Positions 7,343 through 11,849 of a stretch of 11,849 bases of DNA are shown here, piece after piece. The stretch spans positions 1 through 11,849 of the forward strand of contig JAICTB010000050.1 of NCBI GenBank assembly GCA_025936595.1, given 5' to 3'. Every line of letters starts with the position of its first letter. The first letter of the stretch is position 1. A program made the translations under genes and the position numbers. The notes under the pieces are model-generated. The model saw only the letters and a program-made list of their open reading frames with translations. It made no database searches and had not been told where the DNA came from. This DNA comes from Thermoleophilia bacterium. GTDB lineage: Bacteria > Actinomycetota > Thermoleophilia > Gaiellales > Gaiellaceae.

Positions 7343-8108
7343 TACTGCGGCGTCACGTACGCGGCGGTCAGTCCGCCGTCGACGAGGAACGTGGACCCGG
7401 TGACGTACGACGATTCGTCGGATGCGAGGAAGAGCGCGCCGTTGACGATCTCGCGCGGCCTCGCGAGCCGGCCCGTCGGCCAGTGCGTGCGGCGGCGCTC
7501 GAGTGCGGCGGGGTCGTCGCCGAAGATGCTGAGCAGGAGCGGCGTCTCGACGGGCCCGGGGCAGAGGGCGTTCACGCGCACGTTCTCGCGGGCGAACTGC
7601 ACGGCCAGCTCCCGGGTCATCGAGAGGACGGCGCCCTTCGACGCGGTGTAGGAGATCTGGCTCGTCGCAGCGCCGACGATCGCGACGAAGCTCGCCACGT
7701 TGATCACGCTGCCGCCGCCGCGGCGCTGCAGGTGCGGGATGCCGTGCTTGCAGCAGAGAAAGACGCCTTTCGTGTTGACGGCCTGCACGCGGTCCCACGC
7801 CTCGACGCTCGTCTCGAGCACCGACGCGTCGTCATTCGGCGAGATGCCGGCGTTGTTGTAGAGGACGTCGATACCGCCGTAGCGCTCCGCGGTCGCGTCC
7901 ATCATCGCCTCGACGCTCGCCTCATCGGCGACGTCGACCTCGTGCGCGAACGCGTCGCGGGCGAGTGTCACCGTCTCTTCCGCGGCTGCCAGGTTGACGT
8001 CCGCCGCGCAGATTTTCGCGCCTTCTTCGCTGAAGAGGATCGCGGCGTCACGGCCCATGCCGCCGCCGGCGCCCGTGATCACGCACACCTTGCCGTCGAG
8101 ACGCCCCA

Positions 8109-8109
<1 letters not shown>
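7342..8109 (-). CDS. Short-chain dehydrogenase/reductase (SDR)
   Basis: This classical SDR has 255 residues. The Rossmann dinucleotide motif TGAGGGMG is at 12-19, with Asp37 at the end of the second strand suggesting NAD rather than NADP. NNAG is at 85-88, and the catalytic tetrad is Asn112, Ser140, Tyr154 and Lys158 (YTASK). The C-terminal SSYVTGSTFLVDGG motif is standard for FabG-like oxidoreductases. The ATG at 8109 shares one base with the TGA of the aldehyde dehydrogenase (TGATG), and GGAGGG lies just 3 bases upstream. Annotation pipelines would call this a 3-oxoacyl-ACP reductase. In this operon a role in polyamine or amino-alcohol oxidation is more likely, but the true substrate cannot be seen. 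Confidence 0.93.
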
Positions 8110-9461
<1,352 letters not shown>

Positions 9462-9477
9462 CCCGCCGCCGATTGAA

Positions 9478-10092
9478 TCACGCAGGGGCGACCCGCGCCC
9501 ATGTCCGAACGTGGTCTGACCAAGGGACATGGCCGTTGGGGACCTGTCCTTCGCGCACGAAGCGGATATATCGCTCCACAGCGATCTTCGGGTCGGGCGA
9601 GAAATAGCGCAGGAGCTCGTCCGGCCGATGGAACGCCATCGGGTACTCGAGGCCGATGGTGGCGCGATAACCGCTCCACGGCCAATCCTCCGGCCGCTTC
9701 ACCAGGTCGGCGCGCACGGGATTGAGCGGGATATATCGCACCGTCGCCCAGAAGTGGCGTTCCGTCACCACGGGCTTGGCCTCGAACCGGTTCTTCACGA
9801 GATGACCGGTGCCGGTCCGCTTCGTCCGTAGGTTGCTCCACCGCGCGTAGCAGCCGTTGAGCTCACGCATGCCCTCGGATAGTCCACCTTCTGTCAGTTG
9901 GATCAGCAGGTGGTAGTGGTTCGGGAGCAGGCACCAATCGAGAATCGTCCAGTGCCGGCGTCGCGTGACGCGCGTCAGGAGTCGCAGGTACTTCGCGTAG
10001 TGATCTTCGTCGAAGAAGATCGGCTGGCGAAAGTTACCGCGGGACATGACGTGGTAGAGACCCTGCGGGTCGACGATTCTAAGCGGCGCCAC
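9478..10092 (-). CDS. REP-associated tyrosine transposase (RAYT, Y1/HUH family)
   Basis: This is a single-strand DNA transposase of the IS200/IS605-related Y1 family, 204 residues. It opens with VAPLRIVDPQGLYHVMSRGN, the typical RAYT N-terminus, so GTG at 10092 is preferred over TTG at 10173. The HUH-type metal site is HYH at 59-61 (PNHYHLLIQ). The candidate catalytic Tyr is 82 (ELNGCYARWSN). Further family motifs are GHLVKNRF at 96-103, YIPLNPVRADLV at 120-131 and WPWSGYRA at 137-144. All expected motifs are intact, so the protein is probably active. The C-terminal tail (about 184-204, VPNGHVPWSDHVRTW) is encoded by one copy of a flanking repeat. The gene sits between puuD-like and ALDH genes in the same orientation, 16 bases before the ALDH start. 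RAYTs are usually single-copy domesticated enzymes that act on REP palindromes. Confidence 0.93.
   Translation of the reverse strand: MAPLRIVDPQGLYHVMSRGNFRQPIFFDEDHYAKYLRLLTRVTRRRHWTILDWCLLPNHYHLLIQLTEGGLSEGMRELNGCYARWSNLRTKRTGTGHLVKNRFEAKPVVTERHFWATVRYIPLNPVRADLVKRPEDWPWSGYRATIGLEYPMAFHRPDELLRYFSPDPKIAVERYIRFVREGQVPNGHVPWSDHVRTWARVAPA
9505..9549. repeat. Direct repeat copy A with palindromic core (REP-like), inside the RAYT 3' end
   Basis: The first 24 bases match copy B at 23 positions and include GGTCTGACCAAGGGAC. A 15-base middle differs between copies, and the final CTGTCC is shared at the same spacing. The core 9510-9524 is a palindrome around T9517 with one mismatched pair (G9511/A9523). 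An outer ATGTCC (9501-9506) can also pair with GGACAT (9525-9530), making a longer imperfect hairpin. On the minus strand this copy encodes the RAYT tail residues around VPWSDHVRTW. Confidence 0.75.
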
Positions 10093-10103
10093 GGAATCAC
10101 GAT

Positions 10104-10127
10104 AAGGCGCCTTCGCGCCGGCGAAGG
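10104..10127. other. Overlapping palindromes upstream of the RAYT start
   Basis: Two alternative structures share bases. AAGGCGCCTT (10104-10113) is a perfect 10-base palindrome. CCTTCGC (10110-10116) pairs perfectly with GCGAAGG (10121-10127) across a GCCG loop. The second forms a strong hairpin 17 bases before the RAYT GTG on the transcript. There is no U-tract, so a simple intrinsic terminator is unlikely. A role in limiting RAYT translation or as a transposase substrate is speculative. Confidence 0.55.
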
Positions 10128-10154
10128 TCGTGGGGACGAATTGTTCGCGTATTG

Positions 10155-10199
10155 CCGAACTTGGTCTGACCAAGGGACTGGTCTCGAAGCGGCCTGTCC
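10155..10199. repeat. Direct repeat copy B with perfect palindromic core (REP-like), upstream of RAYT
   Basis: This copy contains a perfect 15-base palindrome, CTTGGTC-T-GACCAAG, at 10160-10174, followed by GGGAC. It has the same 30-base spacing as copy A between GGTCTGACC and CCTGTCC. It lies in the 111-base gap between the gamma-glutamyl-GABA hydrolase stop (10204) and the RAYT start (10092), so it is non-coding if the GTG start is right. It is probably a recognition site of the transposase. Confidence 0.75.
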
Positions 10200-10203
10200 G
10201 AAA

Positions 10204-10920
10204 CTACGAGCAGTGTCGACCCTCGGCGTAGCTCGCAGCTTCGCGTACGAGCGCTTCGAAGAGCGCGAGGTCTGCTCCTTCCTCTGGATGCCAGAGCACG
10301 CCGAGCGTGAAGCGGCGGGACGGATCCTCGAGCGCCTCGATGGTCCCGTCGGGCGCGCGGGCCGACTCGCGCAATCCCTCGCCGAGCGCCCCATAGCCCT
10401 GGTGGTGGTGCGACTTCACGTCGTGCCGGTCGCCCAGGATCGATGCCAGCCGCGTCGCAGGCAGCACCCTCACGTCGTGCTCGGCGAACACGCCGGCCGT
10501 TCGCTTGTGCGTGTCGGCGTGCACCCGATCCGGAACGTGCTGCTCGAGATCGCCGCCGAGCGCAACATTCAGCACCTGCGAGCCGCGACAGATCGCGAGC
10601 ACCGGCACATCGCGGGCGAGCGCCGCCTGCATCAACGCCAGCTCGAAGTCGTCGCGCTCGCGCACGAAGCCGGTCGTCTCCGGGTGCGCCTGTGCGCCAT
10701 AGAGCTCCGGGTCGAGGTCAGAGCCGCCGGAGAAGATCAGGCCGTCCACACGTTCGACCGTCTCCTCCGCCAGCGCGCCGGGAGGCACGAGCAACGGCAC
10801 GCCGCCGGCGCGCGCCACCGCGCGCACGTACGAGGCGGGCACGAGCGCAGCGTCGAGGTCCCAGGCGCCCCACGCGGCGCGGGTCAGGTACGTCGTGATG
10901 CCGAGAACCGGCCTACCCAC
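10204..10920 (-). CDS. puuD: Gamma-glutamyl-gamma-aminobutyrate hydrolase-like class I amidotransferase (PuuD type)
   Basis: This class I glutamine amidotransferase-fold hydrolase has 238 residues. The nucleophile is Cys111 in VLAICRGSQVLN, and the triad is completed by His211 and Glu213 in LWHPEEG. GGSDLDPELYG at 65-75 and SHHHQG at 170-175 are typical of the peptidase C26/PuuD group. It is predicted to release glutamate and GABA from gamma-glutamyl-GABA in the cytoplasm. The start is GTG at 10920, overlapping the end of the GS-like gene by 8 bases, with GGGAG about 12 bases upstream. Adjacent GS-like ligase and downstream ALDH support the polyamine assignment. Its stop is followed by the inserted RAYT element, which separates it from the rest of the operon. 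Confidence 0.9.
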   Translation of the reverse strand: MGRPVLGITTYLTRAAWGAWDLDAALVPASYVRAVARAGGVPLLVPPGALAEETVERVDGLIFSGGSDLDPELYGAQAHPETTGFVRERDDFELALMQAALARDVPVLAICRGSQVLNVALGGDLEQHVPDRVHADTHKRTAGVFAEHDVRVLPATRLASILGDRHDVKSHHHQGYGALGEGLRESARAPDGTIEALEDPSRRFTLGVLWHPEEGADLALFEALVREAASYAEGRHCS

Positions 10921-11849
10921 GCTCGTAGAGCCGCTCCCGCTCCCAGTTCGTCACCACTCGGTCGAAGGACGTCTGCTCGGTTCGCGCGTAGTTCAGGTAA
11001 TGGTCGACCACGTCGTCACCGAAGGCGACGCGCGCCATCGAACCAGTCTCCAGCGCTGCGATTGCGTCGCGCAGCGTCGACGGGAATCGCTGCGCATCTG
11101 ACACGTACGCATTCCCTTCGAGCGCCGGCGGAAGCTCGAGCTCGTTCTCGATCCCGTGCAGTCCCGCGGCGATCGTCGCGGCGAATGCGAGGTACGGGTT
11201 TACATCCCCTCCGGGAATCCGCGTCTCGAACCGCAGCGCGGAGCCGGAGCCGACGATGCGGAACCCGCACGTGCGGTTGTCGTGACCCCAGGCGAGCGTC
11301 GTCGGCGCCCACGAGCCGGCGGCGAAGCGCTTGTAGGAGTTCACGTTCGGTGCGAAGAAGATCGCGAGCTCGCGCGCACACGCGATCTGGCCCGCGAGGT
11401 ACTGCTTGAAGACGTCGCTCTCCCCCACGAACGCGCTCTCGCCGCCGCGCCAGAGCGACGAGTGAATGTGGCACGACGAGCCGATCCATGTGTGGTCGGG
11501 CTTGGCCATGAACGTGATAGAGCAGCCGTTCAGGTGTGCGATCTCCTTCGCGCCGTTCTTGTAGACGACGTGGTTGTCGGCCATCGTCAGCGCGTCTTCG
11601 TAGCGGAAGTTGATCTCCTGTTGTCCCGGCCACGCCTCGCTCTTCGATGTCTCCACTCTTATGCCGGCGCCGTGCATGCCGTTGCGGATCTGGCGGAGCA
11701 GGGGCTCGTCGTAGGTCGCAGCGAGGATGTGGTAGTCGAGGATGTACGGCACCGACGGCGTCAGGTCGTTGTAGCGCTTGCGATGGGCCTCCTCGTAGGT
11801 CTCGCGCAGCAAGTAGAACTCGAGCTCGGAGCCGACCATCACGTCGAAG
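10913..11849 (-). CDS. Glutamine synthetase-like gamma-glutamylpolyamine ligase, 5' part outside the window
   Basis: About 311 C-terminal residues are present, covering the catalytic domain of a type I glutamine synthetase fold. The N-terminal beta-grasp domain (about 130 residues) lies beyond the right edge. Motifs include VMVGSELEF (metal-binding Glu), PGQQEINF, the TFMAKP stretch followed by GSSCHIHSSLW (ATP and metal His), NSYKRF, and RFETRIPGGDVNPYLAFAA. The usual adenylylation-site segment NLYxLP is replaced by NELELPPA, so GlnE-type control is not expected. True GlnA has GSGMH and NRSAxxRIP forms; here GSSCH and DNRTCGFRI fit the divergent PuuA/GlnA3-like ligases that glutamylate putrescine or other amines. 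Substrate is inferred from the overlapping PuuD-like gene. It is the first visible gene of the minus-strand operon, so the promoter lies outside. Confidence 0.88.
   Translation of the reverse strand, partial: FDVMVGSELEFYLLRETYEEAHRKRYNDLTPSVPYILDYHILAATYDEPLLRQIRNGMHGAGIRVETSKSEAWPGQQEINFRYEDALTMADNHVVYKNGAKEIAHLNGCSITFMAKPDHTWIGSSCHIHSSLWRGGESAFVGESDVFKQYLAGQIACARELAIFFAPNVNSYKRFAAGSWAPTTLAWGHDNRTCGFRIVGSGSALRFETRIPGGDVNPYLAFAATIAAGLHGIENELELPPALEGNAYVSDAQRFPSTLRDAIAALETGSMARVAFGDDVVDHYLNYARTEQTSFDRVVTNWERERLYERG

Larger units (their letters stand above)
9505..10199 (-). mobile_element. RAYT element with terminal direct repeats, inserted in a catabolic operon
   Basis: The RAYT gene is bracketed by two direct copies of a 45-base unit (9505-9549 and 10155-10199), giving an inferred element of about 695 bases. 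The unit's outer parts are nearly identical between copies and each has a palindromic core. The boundaries are inferred from the repeats alone; true ends could lie slightly outside. The element separates the amidohydrolase-like amidotransferase gene from the aldehyde dehydrogenase gene, which are otherwise expected to be adjacent. Confidence 0.6.

Noticed and set aside
10110..10127. Intrinsic terminator for the GS-like/PuuD-like transcript
   Set aside because: The hairpin is strong, but no run of T follows it on the minus strand, and it lies 77 bases past the stop and close to the next start.
10093..10173. TTG at 10173 as the RAYT start
   Set aside because: It would begin inside the repeat and add 27 residues lacking similarity to RAYT N-termini; the family opening (APLRI...YHVMSRGN) begins directly after the GTG at 10092.
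9501..10199. CRISPR array or toxin-antitoxin locus suggested by the repeats
   Set aside because: There are only two repeat copies, nearly 650 bases apart and flanking a transposase gene, with no spacers, no Cas genes and no small toxin-like frames.
9898..11409. A 503-codon plus-strand frame across the RAYT, PuuD-like and GS-like genes
   Set aside because: Its product is Arg/Val/His-rich with no domain, it spans three unrelated minus-strand genes with intact catalytic motifs, and such frames are common in this base composition.

Overview
The window is high-GC bacterial chromosome, densely packed with ordinary metabolic genes. Most neighbouring genes overlap or sit within a few bases of each other. 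An F420-type luciferase-like oxidoreductase, a NagZ/SIS amino-sugar operon and a gamma-glutamyl-polyamine-type gene set together suggest a high-GC actinobacterium. My best guess is the class Thermoleophilia (Gaiellales/Solirubrobacterales type), but this rests on general gene style and not on a marker gene. No rRNA, tRNA or CRISPR was seen.

Plus strand, 1-4116: a tightly overlapped four-gene operon. Two MalF/MalG-type sugar ABC permeases are followed by a cytosolic family 3 beta-N-acetylhexosaminidase (NagZ type) and a double-SIS protein resembling GlmS and NagB-II deaminases. Together they look like uptake and breakdown of an amino sugar such as chitobiose or a peptidoglycan disaccharide. 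The substrate-binding protein is probably upstream, outside the window.

Minus strand, 11849-4117 (read right to left): a long same-strand run of ten genes. It opens with a glutamine synthetase-like ligase (cut by the window end) and a gamma-glutamyl-GABA hydrolase-like class I amidotransferase. A REP-associated tyrosine transposase (RAYT) sits next, then an aldehyde dehydrogenase, a short-chain dehydrogenase and an F420-type oxidoreductase. The ligase, hydrolase and aldehyde dehydrogenase fit the gamma-glutamylated polyamine pathway (PuuA, PuuD, PuuC roles); no PuuB-like oxidase is visible. The run continues with a SixA-like histidine phosphatase, an ABC-2 exporter pair (ATPase and permease) and a 115-residue protein of unknown function. 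The two blocks converge, and their stop codons touch at 4116/4117.

The most distinctive features are two. First, the RAYT gene lies inside the polyamine operon and is bracketed by two direct repeats, each with a palindromic core (CTTGGTC-T-GACCAAG type). One repeat copy also encodes the transposase C-terminus. Second, the ABC ATPase seems to have no ATG, GTG or TTG start that preserves its Walker A motif. It most likely starts at a CTG that overlaps the upstream TGA, in the same 4-base geometry used at four other junctions in this window.
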